This document shows positions 45,503 through 56,719 of a stretch of 64,000 bases of DNA, one piece after another. The notes beneath the pieces are model-generated. The model did no database searches. It was not told the DNA's origin and saw nothing but the letters and a program-made list of their open reading frames with translations. Position 1 is the stretch's first letter, and each line of letters starts with the position of its first letter. This DNA is from Silene latifolia (Eukaryota; Streptophyta; Magnoliopsida; Caryophyllales; Caryophyllaceae), in contig NC_133536.1 of NCBI RefSeq assembly GCF_048544455.1, positions 41,908,152 through 41,972,151 of the forward strand. Reading direction: 5' to 3'. Both the position numbers and the translations under genes were made by a program.

Positions 45503-46138
45503 TATCAAAATTATATATGGATAATAATTAGTTTTCAAGAAAAACATTCGGGTCGTGTTATACTGGGTTGGATAAATTTGAATTCGTGTCAAATTCATGT
45601 CCTGAGTTTGGGTCGGGTCGTTCAAATTGGGTCAATTTTGCCACTTCTAGTTGTAAGGTGGAAACTTTCACATTGTTGTTTGTGGATAAAGGAAATTCAT
45701 CCCCGCAATGTTTCTTTTCAAAAAACATTTTACATTTTGAAAGAGTCGCTACAAAATTTTTAAATGAAATTTAGAAAACCAATTTTAAAGATTTCAAATT
45801 CGTGTGAGATTACTAATGGAAAAGGATGGCTATTTTGGTTATGAGCACATGTGAGAAATGCAACCGTTGTGTTAATTCTTAACATGTGAAATGAGTTTCT
45901 AAGTCGATTTAATGCAAACAAACTAGTCAAGTTAATTTAGCATGTGAGTTCATTCGAAAATAAAGAACGCAAACAAAGAGAGGGATATAAAGGGTTTGCC
46001 ATAAGATAGAATAGCAAATGTTAGAGATTAGTGCATAAAAACAAGTAGAAAACAACCTACGACACACGGCGTGAACCACTGCCTTAGGCCTCGAAAAACG
46101 TGCCCAAAAGGGCTTTGAAAACCGTGACAAAAGAGGTA
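45503..46138. other. Intergenic, nothing recognised
   Basis: No gene or transposon end seen between the retroposon and LTR element E. Confidence 0.5.
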
Positions 46139-47130
46139 TGTATAACACCCCGTATTTTATATTAATATTTTATTATAAAAGTATTTTATTAAATTAATTA
46201 TTTCGAAGTGTGTTAATGTATTTTGGAAATATTTATATTTATCGTCTTCGTTATCTATTTTAATATTTCTTGTATTGGCCTACTTTGGATGAGTTAAAAT
46301 GTCCGTGCACGATTTTACTATTTTAATTTAATACTTACTTTTCATATGCAAGCTCTCTAAGCGTTTTAATATGGCTTAAGAATTTATAATCAGATAATCC
46401 ATTGTATTCTTATATAAAACCTACTAGTTAACCCTCTTATATTCTTATATAAATACAAATCCCTAAGCAAGCTACTCATTATTTTCTTCGTGAAGTCTGC
46501 CGCACGACTCTTCCTCACTTTTTCTCTTTTGTTTTCTTTCCTCCCTTTGACTCCATTGTTGAATATCTTTCCTTCATCCAAACTCATACACAAATTATAT
46601 TTTCAGAAATCCTTACTCTTATCCATACAACGTATTTATCTCCAAATATTTTTATGAGGATTATTTATATGGACCTTTAGACTTATTTTTAAGGTCTCTT
46701 ATTTTAATGGGTAAAGAAGAAGAGTCTTTCATGGCGTTTTCAAGGGTTTCGATTTGTACCTTTCTTTAAAGTCGATTTTAGGGACGTTGACATGTGTCGG
46801 AGGCAAGGGTTTTGTTGATCGTGTTCTTCATGGAGGTTTTCTTTATTGTGCATCATTATTTGCGTAATAAGGTAACTAGGTGTTTCTCTTTTAATTGTGT
46901 TTATGCCAATTGATGTAATTAATGTGATTTAATGATTGATTTGTATGATTTGTACATGTTTGATTGTTTATTATCATGTTAATTATGTTTTCGCATGCTT
47001 GTATATGTTTTAATGCATTAATTATATATCATATGTTGCTTATGCGTTAAATATGGGTGTCATGAGCGCAATTAGGGTTTACGAATGAACCCTAATGGCG
47101 GCATGATAGGCGGCCAAGTGTGGGATTTAA

Positions 47131-47500
47131 AGTTATAGCTAAGTCTAGTATAACCTTGATGATGATTCGAGTGTTATAGCTGAAGTTAGTACAACTGTAC
47201 AACTTTGGGTCGTTACTCTAGTTATGACTGTTTGACGTATAACCTTGGAAATATGAATCCAGGTTATAGCTGAATCTACTATAACATTGGCACACGAGTT
47301 AAGGTTATCGCTGAAACTAACGTAACCCTGAGATTATGGCTCAAGGTTATATTTGAAACTAGTATACCTTTGAGTTGCGTGTCGAGGTTATGGTTGAGGT
47401 AAGTATAACTTCAAGTTATATGTATTGAAGTTATAGTCGAGGCTAGTATAACTTCGTATCCAGAGTTTATGCTATAACTAAGATTACTATAACATTGATT
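47131..47500 (+). repeat. Stem-loop series 1 in LTR E (GTTATA...TATAAC arms)
   Basis: Seven or eight units of about 45-55 bp, each with arms GTTATA and TATAAC around a loop resembling GCTGAAACTAG. The stems extend outward with unit-specific pairing. The unit at 47427-47455 has 9-bp perfect arms (GAAGTTATA / TATAACTTC). The unit corresponding to 61902-61936 in the right LTR has 12-bp arms with one G-U pair. Confidence 0.7.
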
Positions 47501-47519
47501 GTTAACACTTGTTTCGTAT

Positions 47520-48070
47520 CTGTGTTGTATTCAGTTATAGTATAACACTATGTTTGTATATGCCTTGGTTACTCTTGTTCACATGATAAGTAGGATAATC
47601 AGTTATATTATCCTATGAGTTGAGTCGTGACGTTGTTCACGCATGTTGGTACAGTCAGTTATACTGTGCATTTGTTTGTTGGCTAGTGGTATAGATGATG
47701 TGAGGTATCAGTTATATACCAAACGGAATGAACTAACGCCACCCATTTTGGGATTTATTTTGGTCTATGTTTGGGGGTGGCCAGAGTCGTCAGTTATACG
47801 CTCTGGTCCTGAGTGTCGTTCGGTGTACAGTTATTGCATCGAGGGGTCTGGCCAGGTCTTAGGCACACAGGCAGTGGTGATACGCTATACATAATACCGT
47901 GGAGTATCAGTTATATACTTCACACCGACAAGGAGTCAGTTATACGATCCGTCAGTCAGAGTATCAGTTATATGCTCTGACAGGTTAGAGTGTCAGTTAT
48001 ACGCTCGAGCCGGTGTTCGTTTTATACCCTATGCGTATTGTGTGGAAGCATCAGTTATATGCTCCAATCG
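47520..48070 (+). repeat. Stem-loop series 2 in LTR E (constant CAGTTAT loop, variable arms)
   Basis: Eleven CAGTTAT loops start at 47532, 47600, 47656, 47709, 47791, 47828, 47908, 47937, 47965, 47994 and 48052. Each is flanked by arms complementary to each other but different between units, for example TAGGATAAT/ATTATCCTA, GGTAT/ATACC, CAGAGTAT/ATGCTCTG and GAGTGT/ACGCTC. Non-Watson-Crick positions are mostly G-U on the + sense. A few arms have one- or two-base bulges. Confidence 0.8.
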
Positions 48071-48408
48071 GTATGATGTGTGGTGTTCACCCTATTCGCT
48101 ATGCTTTGTTGCTAGCTTTATGCCTCATGTTGTTATTGTTGATTGGTTGCGTTTGTGTCTCGTAATATGTGGTTTCGTTTGAGATATCAATTTAAAGGAT
48201 TGTCTTAATATGCCTTCGTTTAATGATAAGTTTACGTTGGGTTTTCATGAGTATAAATGGTCTCACATGTTTACTGTAATACCCGACCTTTGTGGGACCC
48301 GTACTTAGACCTTGGGGCACGTCAGAGGAGGTTTAGACCGATAAGAGAGCACTCGAAAAGGAAAGATAGCCTTACACTAGACCCGAGCCTAGCCTGATTG
48401 GTGTTGCA

Positions 48409-48534
48409 GCGGATCGAGTGGGCCTACTCGGTCGAGTGAACGGTACACTCGACCGAGTGAGTCCACTTGACCGAGTGGAGTGCTATTCGGTCGAGTGAGT
48501 CCACTCGACCGAGTGGACTCAGCACTCGGTCGAG
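48409..48534. promoter_or_regulatory. Palindrome array in LTR D
   Basis: The 10-mer core repeats every 18-21 bp. One unit extends to 11-bp perfect arms (GAGTCCACTCG at 48497-48507, CGAGTGGACTC at 48510-48520) around AC. Confidence 0.6.
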
Positions 48535-49162
48535 TGCTGCTGTTCTCAGAACACGAGATTTAATCCCTTTCTTCCCCTAACTCTAAATCATTTCCACCTT
48601 CCTCCTTATCTCTCCAAACTCCCTTCCCTCTCTCTAAAACCCTCATAAACACCTTCTACTTGGGATTCAAGCTTGGATTAGAGGATCTACCACCTTCCTC
48701 TTCACCTCCTTCACTTAGTAAGTAAAGATCTCTCCCTTTCTAGTCTTTAAACCCTAACTTTTGGGGGAATTCGTCATGGGTAATTAATTAGCAATTAATA
48801 AGTGTATTTGGGGTAATTAAGGGGTAATAATAAGGGGCTTTGTAATATATATTAGTATAGGATGTATTGTGATAGTTATTATGAAATTTATGTAGGATGA
48901 GACGATTTTGTGAGATGGATGCTTGGTAATTTCGAGTAGCTTGAGGAGATTGCAAAAAGGTAGGTTAATCCTACTCGGTTTCAATGATGTAAAGTCATTT
49001 ATATTGATAATTGTAGTTAACCTAGCATAATTAGGGAATTTTCATTATAACATGCTTAGTGGTAATCATATCATTAAAGGACACTTATGTTATGTTGGTT
49101 GTAGTTCATGCCTTGGTTAATATCACATATGTGGGAAGAATTGTTGTTGTTGTTATTGTCGT

Positions 49163-49163
<1 letters not shown>

Positions 49164-49253
<90 letters not shown>

Positions 49254-49254
49254 T
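49164..49254. repeat. (GTT)n microsatellite in LTR D
   Basis: About 90 bases here against about 22 in the right LTR (55625-55646). The poly-Thr, poly-Leu and poly-Cys frames over it are artefacts. Confidence 0.96.
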
Positions 49255-49907
49255 GGAGACGTAAGACGGTTGGGAGATCGTCTTACGCTTTAGTCGCCTC
49301 TTGGAGCTTCTCACTCCAAGAAGGATGTGCACATTAATGACTTGAGTCGGAAGGACTCGTGTTGTTGAGACACGACGTCTGGCAGGGGATCCGGTTGGCT
49401 TCCGGACCCGGTACGCCTGGGCGTGTCCCGGTACCTGTGTGGTTGTCGTTATGCCTGGGCGTGTCCCGATACCGTGATAGTGGTCTCTTTGTATTATGTC
49501 ATTCATTTTGGTAGTCGCTTTGCATGTTCGCACTTTAATTGTGGCATCTTTATCTGTCCATTGAAACTGACGTTTGTGTGTCTGTGTCTGTCACCTGTCT
49601 CTTTTGGGGTGGCCTGTATTGATCCATATGATGTCCTTTGGTCATATGGGGAGTAGATTATGTGCAGGTTTGTTTGTTGACGTGATCGGGATTCGGGCCG
49701 TGCTACGGACTTTGGAGTCGAGTACATAGTTACTAAGTAGATGGCATAGTCATAGACGAGTTGCATTTTATTAGTTCATATTTGTAATAAATAAACTTGT
49801 ATTTATTTAATTAAGTTTCTTAATTGTAATTCCGATTCCATTACCTCGGGAAACCGAGACGGTAACACCCTAATTACCTTGGCCGGGTAGTTTGGGGTGT
49901 TACAAAG

Positions 49908-49919
49908 TGGTATCAGAGC
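49908..49919 (+). other. Primer binding site, tRNA-iMet type (element D)
   Basis: TGGTATCAGAGC three bases after the LTR. Confidence 0.92.
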
Positions 49920-50509
49920 GACGATTTTGGAACCTAAACCAATGAACCCAAAATGAACCTAGGTGTGTCTAATAAAATGAACCCGGCTTGAGTACGATAG
50001 GAGATCGTTTTGGATGAGTGGGCGCCCTCATATCAAAATTAGTGCCTATTGTCTCAGTTGTTCACTACGTGGGTGGTTAGAAGTATGGGTGAACGCTATG
50101 TGAAAGTTGTATAGTTGTATGCTTGCATGCTTGTGTAATTTTCGTTAAGCGCTCGTATGATATAGTGCTTGCCATGATACATGGTAGTGTGGAAGTTAAA
50201 TGCTAGGTTGCCAGGAGTACTATGCTTAGAAATAGTAGTATATGTTGGTGTACTAATGCCGACCTTGCTTTTAAATTGTACACCGTGTGCTAAATGAATG
50301 CATGTTAGTGTATTCGTCGTGTATGATTGGTGAATTATGTTGGTAGAGTAGCCATTAGTACTACGATTTTATACAAAAGACGGTAAAATGGGATGACGTA
50401 TAAGCTAACTCGCGTAGGTCACCGAAAGCCGGTGGACTCCCGAACCTCCGCTTGTGTTGCAGGGATTTCATCGTTCTTTCCGACTCAAATTTCGAACCTT
50501 AAGCAACCA
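49920..50509 (+). other. Element D 5' interior, non-coding
   Basis: Similar to the start of the element A interior; no gag. Confidence 0.7.
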
Positions 50510-50697
50510 CTCTACCGAGTGTAAGTCCATACTCGAGTGAGTGCGGGTACACTCGACCGAGTGGACTTGATACTCGACCGAGTGGACTAATTTCCAGAAG
50601 GTGAAAACATTCTGTAAAGCAGGTCACTCGACCGAGTAAGCTCCCACTCGACCGAGTGAAAGTTCACTCGACCGAGTGAACTCGCCACTCGACCGAG
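50510..50697. promoter_or_regulatory. Palindrome array upstream of ORF1 (element D)
   Basis: CTCGACCGAG-type units at 50510, 50552, 50573, 50627, 50647, 50667 and 50688, steps of 20-21 bp in the closely packed parts. A C/T-rich leader follows. No clear TATA box here, unlike A and B. Confidence 0.6.
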
Positions 50698-50894
50698 TGG
50701 AACTGGGCTGGGAATTTCATGGGTTGAACTTCCTTTTTCCTCATTCCTTATCTCCTTCATATCTCATTTTCACCTTATTCCAATAACACCAAAATTCCTC
50801 TAAAAATAATTCTAAAACTCCATTGTTGGTGATTTATTACTTGGCTAAGTCTTCCACTCACGATTTCCGTCTCAAATCTCTCCTAACTAGCAAT

Positions 50895-51671
50895 GTAAGT
50901 ACGCCATTCTTCCTCTTACTCCTCCATCTTGAATTTGTTAGATCTACACTAGTGTGCTTGAGGTGTGTCAATTAAATTAATGCTTTTGCTTAATTCATAA
51001 TGACAAATAGCTTTCTGCATTATAGTTGTTGCTAAAAATCAAGTTTTATGTCAATTCTACCTCCTAAATGGAAGAACTCGAAAATGGATACATGAGCTTG
51101 TATGTAGACTCTTGGTGCTTATTGTTGAGTCTAATTGGACAACAAAGGCTTAACCTTTGCTGTTATGGATGGATTTTATTTAATATGTGAAAATTTTGCC
51201 TTAAAATTTCGTCTTATATTTTCAAATTTTAGACAAGTCATGCCAAAATTTTGATTTTTCTGAGTAAAAGTTGAATTAATTGCCTTATAAGACTACCCTT
51301 TTAATCGATAATGCGGTATGTAATCTCAAAATGAAAATTTTCTATCTTGAAAATTTGGTGAAAACTCTTGAAAACTTCCTAAGTGTCCATGAACAATTTT
51401 GATTTTTGTCTTGAAAATGGTTTGAGAAGTGTCGATAAACTAAGATTGTAATGGTTATCACCACACTATGAAGCGAATTAAGAAAGTTTCATCTAAAAAT
51501 GTGAAAGGATTTCTCAAAATTTAACACTCACTATGATAAAAGCTTCGTTTTTCATGCTCACTACTTGGTCAAGTATTAAGTTTAGGAATTGGGGACGAAT
51601 TTCATCCACTTTCAGAGTTAATCACAAGTCTCATCTTTCCTTCTATGTTTTGTGTGTGACTTCTCTTGTAG
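50895..51671 (+). other. Putative 5'-UTR intron of ORF1 (element D)
   Basis: Consensus donor AAT/GTAAGT at 50895 and acceptor with a good pyrimidine tract ending CTTCTCTTGTAG at 51671, one base before the ORF1 ATG at 51673. 777 bases, U-rich, no frame. Confidence 0.6.
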
Positions 51672-51672
51672 C

Positions 51673-53546
51673 ATGTCAAGGAACACGAGGAGCACCCGTG
51701 GAAGAAACAACCGCCAACCCCAACCCCAACCGGAGGCACCACCCTCCTTTACCCATCCGGGATACCCGGGGTTAGAATTCAAAAGTGAACCCCATAGGAA
51801 TACCTTCTTAGCCCTCACTGAGCAACGTATGAACACCACTAGGTGTGCGTCGGAGAGTGCCTTAGAAGCCTTGGGGATAGAGGTGCAAGTACACGACATC
51901 TTTAGCGTACTTGGGATGGAGGGATTGTATAACTTAGCAGAAATAAGCTACCGCATCCTTACCCTAGAATTTTTGAGCTCCTTCCTCTACAATCCAAAAG
52001 ACCACACCGTGAGCTTTCGACTCAAGAACACCTCATTTTCTCTAGTGATGTCTTTGCGGAGCGGCTAGGTGTAGGAAAAAGAACCACCCATACTCTTGAC
52101 AAGGTGAGGAAGGAAATGAAAGCCATAAAATACATTGACCTTTACACGGGTAACCGTAATACCGACGTCAGTGCCATGAAAATAAATGATGTGGAACACC
52201 CCGTTTTGAAAGTTTTCCTTCGCCTTTTGACCAACCTCCTTTACGGGAGAAAGGACCATAGTAAACTTAATTCCTCGGAAGTGCTACTTCTAAGCTCCTA
52301 CCTCAATCCATACTATGAGAGACGTTTTTACTTTAGCCCCGTGTCTATGGTTTGCTTAGCGTTTGAAAGGATGACCAAGTCCGACAAGTGCTCCTTTGAT
52401 TGTGGTGCCCTAGTGACTAGACTAGCCAAGAAACTCTTGGGTTATGAACCGGGGGCAATTGATAGGCTTATGAGTACGGCAGTACCATACTTCGACATTG
52501 CCTACATGAAAGGCATGTTTTGGATTGTGGATAGGAAAGACAAAAGGGGATACTCATGGAGAGTGAACACGGACTCATATATGAAACTCCCCGTAAACAG
52601 GGAATTGCCCGAAACCTCTCACTTACCCAAACTAGCCCCACCTTGCCCTCCGGCCCGATTCTACCTTATTCCCGAAAGTCTTACTTACACTCTTCGTAGT
52701 GAGGCGGCACGAGGGGGACCAACCCCGCAACTCCTTTTCGATCCTCCTAGGACTTTTCCACATGCCCCATCATCCTCCTTTGTGTCCATGCCCTCGCCGC
52801 CCTTTGATCGCCCTAGACACTCCAGTTACGCCCCGTCCTCTTCCTTCATGCACAAGCCTTCACCGCACCATGACCCTCCCCGGCACTCCATGCATTTGTC
52901 GTCCTTCCCCAAAGGATATAACCAACCACCGCCAGCTTATGACCACCAATACCCTATGGCGGACCTAGTTGAGAGAGTGAACAACTCTTTGGTCCTAAGA
53001 GATATACATGAGTTTACCTATAACCAAGGGGTAAAGCCGACCGAACGTCCTAGTTTTTTGTCCGGGGATGGGGACACTTTCGGAGTATTCAAAGCCTATG
53101 GTATTCAACCCTTGGATTGGGGTCATAGAGTTCCTCACGGTGACAGACACTTGCTTGGTCCTTGGGCGGGACCGCACTACACCACCGGAAGTTTCTTTAA
53201 TGATGCGCACCAAAGTGGAGGCTACCAAGAGAATGTGGATGGTGGTTACCAAGGTAACATGGATAGCTCGTACCAAGAGGAGGTGGGAGGTGTCTCTCAC
53301 GATGGTGGGAATAATTTTTTCTATGGGAGCGGGAGTGGAGGAGGAGCATCTAGTTGGGCACCGGGACTTATGGAGTATCAAGGCCGCTATGTCAACGCAA
53401 TTGTAGAAGACGCGATGATGGACACTTCGGGAGATACAAGGAGTGAAGAGCTTAGCACGCGGAGGGAGAAGTCACCGGTAAGCAACCAAGGAGCCCTGGT
53501 TCGGTGGGTGAAGAGGCTTGGCAAGAGGCGAAAGTCATCTTCTTAG
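51673..53546 (+). pseudogene. ATHILA ORF1-like gene of element D, frameshifted
   Basis: Starts MSRNTRSTRGRNN. YPGLEF and LTLEFLSS (residue 96 on) match the copies in A and B. The first frame ends at 52066-52068 because of a small shift near 52045, consistent with loss of four bases in a GATG repeat. The second frame (open by 52104) continues to 53546 with NLLYGRKDHSKLN, a Ser/Pro/His-rich segment, LRDIHEFTYNQG...GVFKAYGI (shared with A) and a Gly/Tyr-rich, finally basic end. Apart from this shift it is open over more than 600 codons, so inactivation is recent. Confidence 0.78.
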
Positions 53547-53764
53547 TTTACCCACTCATGTGGAAGCTTGTGTGACCTTGTGTCGGTTGAGTCTCGGATA
53601 ATTTGCTTTTTTCGCATTGTAAACTCGGCCATGAGGTCAAAACCTAGTAGATGTTGTGTTGTGGGATGATGTTATGGTCCCCCCCATTGAGACTATTTTG
53701 CAAGCATGATTGACCATTGGTATGTTTAGAAACATGAATGATCGGATTTTAGGATTATCAGGAA

Positions 53765-53957
53765 ACACTCGACCGAGCCCCATCTTCACTCGACCGAGTG
53801 GCGGTTCACTCGACCGAGTGTCCCCTATCACTCGATCGAGTGAGCTAAAATTAGACCTTGGGGACTTCCTGTAAGAACCTGCACTCGACCAAGTGACCCT
53901 CTCACTCGACCGAGTGCCACTCCCACTTGATCGAGTAAGTCTCCACTCGACCGAATG
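53765..53957. repeat. Palindrome array downstream of ORF1 (element D)
   Basis: About eight CTCGACCGAG variants (some CTCGATCGAG, CTTGATCGAG). It mirrors the downstream array in element A. Confidence 0.65.
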
Positions 53958-54736
53958 GACTGTTCTATTTCTGTTTTGATGGTTTTGAACCGACATGGAC
54001 CAAGTATTTTCGTTTTGTGACCCTACCGACCACCCAATAGTTGTATGAACGTAGAAATCATCAACGAATAAACCGGAATGAGTTGTTTACATTGTTATGT
54101 GCCGTTTTATATGTTGTAAACATGAAATATGTTTAACTGATGGATGAGACCTAACATATTTAGTAACGATAATAAGGATATGGTAATTGGTAAACATAAG
54201 CGAGAATTATGAGTCTTACACGATCGAGTCTTGTTGCAACTAGACTAAGATGTTATGATACGAGGATGGATGAGAATACATGTGTAATCATGTGGTTTGT
54301 GCACCACATGAATTAATCGGGAACATGGGATATAGAAGAAAGTGAGCCCCGCTAGGCGAGGTAGTTGACCGCGTTATGATTGTTGCGTACGGAGTCATGA
54401 GTTATACACATATACCTAGAATCTCACACTATGCATGATACCACCGAACCTTAGCCATGAGAGGGGGAATGAATGTTGAGCTTGACTTGTACTCGAACCC
54501 AGGAGCCTAGATCGAGTGAGTAAGAGAATCCTTCTTGCGAGAGATCGAGTGGCGAACTTCGGGACGAAGTTCTCTTTTAATAGGAGTGAATGTAACATTT
54601 AGGAATAACAAAGGACATGAGAAGACAAAAGAGCACGCACGGTAAAACACTAGCGAGAGAGACGATCGAAGGTGTTAAGGAAAAGCGAGGATGAGGCGAA
54701 CTTCGAGGACGAAGTTCATTTTTAAGGAGGGAAGAT
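53958..54736 (+). other. Element D 3' interior with two stem-loop/PPT modules
   Basis: Module 1: GAACTTC 54554-54560 with GAAGTTC 54566-54572, then AATAGGAGTGAATGTAACATT. Module 2: GAACTTC 54698-54704 with GAAGTTC 54711-54717, then AAGGAGGGAAGA directly before the right LTR. The duplication resembles that in element A. Confidence 0.7.
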
Positions 54737-56346
54737 TGTAATACCCAGCCTTTATGGGACCCGTACTTAGACCTTAGGGCACGTGAGAGGAGGCTTAGAC
54801 CGATAAGAGAGCACTCGGAAAGGAAAGATAGCCTTACACTAGACCCGAGCCTAGACCGATTGTTGTTGCAGCGCATCGAGTGGGCCTACTCGGTCGAGTG
54901 AACGGTACACTCGACCGAGTGAGTCCACTCGACCGAGTGGAGTGCTACTCGGTCGAGTGAGTCCACTCGACCGAGTGGACTCTGCACTCAGTTGAGTGCC
55001 GCTGTTTTCAGAAAACGGGATTTAATCCCTTTCTTCCCCTAACCCTAAATCATTTCCACTTTCCTCCTTATCTCTCCAAACTCTCTCCCCTCTCTCTAAG
55101 ACCCTCACAAATACCTTTTACTTGGGATTCAAGCTTGGATTAAAGGATCTACCACCTTTGTCTTCATCTCCTTCACTTAGTAGGTAAAGAGCTCTCCCTT
55201 TCTAGTCTTCAAACCCTAGCTTTTGGGGGAATTCGTCATGGGTAATTAATTAGCAATTAATAAGTGCATTTGGGGTAATTAAGGGGTAATAATAAGGGGC
55301 TTTGTAATATATATTAGTATAGGTTGTATTGTGATAGTTATTATGTAATTTATGTAGGATGAGACGGTTTTGTGAGATGGATGCTTGGTAATTTCGAGTA
55401 GCTTGAGGAGATTGCAAAAAGGTAGGTTCATCCTACTCGGTTTCAATGATGTAAAGTCATTTATGTTGATGTTGTAGTTAGCCTTGCATAATTAGGGTAT
55501 TTGCATTATAACATGCTTAGTGGTAATCATATCATTAAGAGGACGATTATATTATGTTGGTTGTGATTCATGCCTTGGTTAATATCACATATGTGGGAAG
55601 AATTGTTGTTGTTATTATTGTCGTATTGTTGTTGTTGTTGTTGTTTTGGAGACGTAAGACGGTTGGGAGACCGTCTTACGCTTGAGTCGCCTCTTGGAGC
55701 TTCCCACTCCAAGAGGGATGTGCACATTAATGACTTGAATCGGAGGGACTCGTGTGGTTGGGACACGACGTCTGGCAGGGGATCCGGTTGGCTTCCGGAC
55801 CCGGTACGTCTGGTCGTGTCCCGGTACCTGTTTGTGGTTATTGGTACGTCTGGGCGTGTCCCGGTACCTATATGGTTCTCGGTATGCCTGGGCGTGTCCC
55901 GGTACCGTGATAGTGGTCTCGTTGTATTATGTCATTCATTTTGATAGTCGCTTTGGATGTTCGCACTTTAATTGTGGCATCTTTATCTGTCCATTATATT
56001 GAAACTGACGTTTGTATATCTTTGTCTGTCACCTGTCTCTTTTGGGGTGGCCTGTGTTGATCCATATGATGTCCTTTGGTCATATAGGGAGTAGATTATG
56101 TGCATGTTTGTTTGTTGACGTGATCGGTATTCGGGCCGCGCTACGGACTTTGTAGTAGAGTACATAGTTACTAAGTAGATGGCATAGTCATAGACGAGTT
56201 GCATTTTATTTATTAGTTCATATTTGTAATAACTAAACTTGTGTTTATTTAATAAAGTTTCTTAATTGTAATTCAGATTCCATTACCTCGGGAAACCGAG
56301 ACGGTAACCCCCTAATTACCTTGGCCGGGTAGTTTGGGGTGTTACA
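54737..56346 (+). repeat. Element D right LTR
   Basis: Same structure as the left LTR, with a palindrome array at about 54870-55000 and a shorter GTT tract. Confidence 0.92.
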
Positions 56347-56351
56347 TTTAC

Positions 56352-56705
56352 TGGCTTTACATCTCAATTGTATTGATTGTTTGTTATAATCAATTGTTGT
56401 AAACATGACTGGGAGAGGATCTAGTTACTCCCGACTGATTGTCGACCCCCATTCTCAGGTTGTTCAGATGATTTGCTGTTTGGATGATATATTGTTGGGG
56501 AAGTACTGTGCGGCGAGATGAATAATAAATTAGGAGTTTGCTATCATGTTTTGAGAACTTTGAATAATGTAATAGTCTGGTTTTGGATTTAGTAGCGAAC
56601 CGGATTGGTCGGGTGTTTCCGCCACCTTGACCCTTTATCAGTATTATACTCTGATATTTATTTTATATTACGTTTTTACTATGTTTTATAATCCGGGTTG
56701 TTACA
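56352..56705 (+). repeat. Element E left LTR, second part
   Basis: Continues the LTR after element D and ends GTTACA, followed by the primer site at 56708-56719. Confidence 0.88.
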
Positions 56706-56707
56706 TT

Positions 56708-56719
56708 TGGTATCAGAGC
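56708..56719 (+). other. Primer binding site, tRNA-iMet type (element E)
   Basis: TGGTATCAGAGC two bases after the LTR. Confidence 0.92.

Larger units (their letters stand above)
46139..48274 (+). repeat. Element E left LTR, first part
   Basis: Interrupted by element D at 48275 and continued at 56352-56705. A promoter-like TATATAAAACC lies near 46411. Short frames such as 47643-47894 cover the hairpin series and are not genes. Confidence 0.88.
48275..49904 (+). repeat. Element D left LTR
   Basis: Seven palindrome units (starts 48409, 48427, 48448, 48466, 48486, 48504, 48525; steps 18, 21, 18, 20, 18, 21 bp), core CTCGACCGAG or CTCGGTCGAG, followed by TTTAAT at 48559-48564 and a pyrimidine-rich leader. 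A (GTT)n tract lies at 49164-49254. Confidence 0.92.
48275..56346 (+). mobile_element. Element D: non-autonomous LTR retrotransposon carrying only ORF1
   Basis: TGTAATACCC...GTTACA, target duplication TTTAC (48270-48274 and 56347-56351), inserted in the left LTR of E. Left LTR 48275-49904 (1,630 bp), right LTR 54737-56346 (1,610 bp); most of the length difference is in a GTT repeat. tRNA-iMet primer site 49908-49919, purine tract before 54737. The interior lacks gag and pol. Its one gene is a frameshifted ATHILA ORF1-like gene with flanking palindrome arrays. It is a relative of element A. Confidence 0.92.

Noticed and set aside
47643..47894. 83-codon frame, with a longer 105-codon counterpart at 62205-62522
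   Set aside because: Lies over the hairpin series of LTR E. The frame is not preserved between the two LTRs and has no recognised domain.
49059..49533. Poly-Leu, poly-Cys and poly-Thr frames
   Set aside because: They translate the (GTT)n tract in LTR D.
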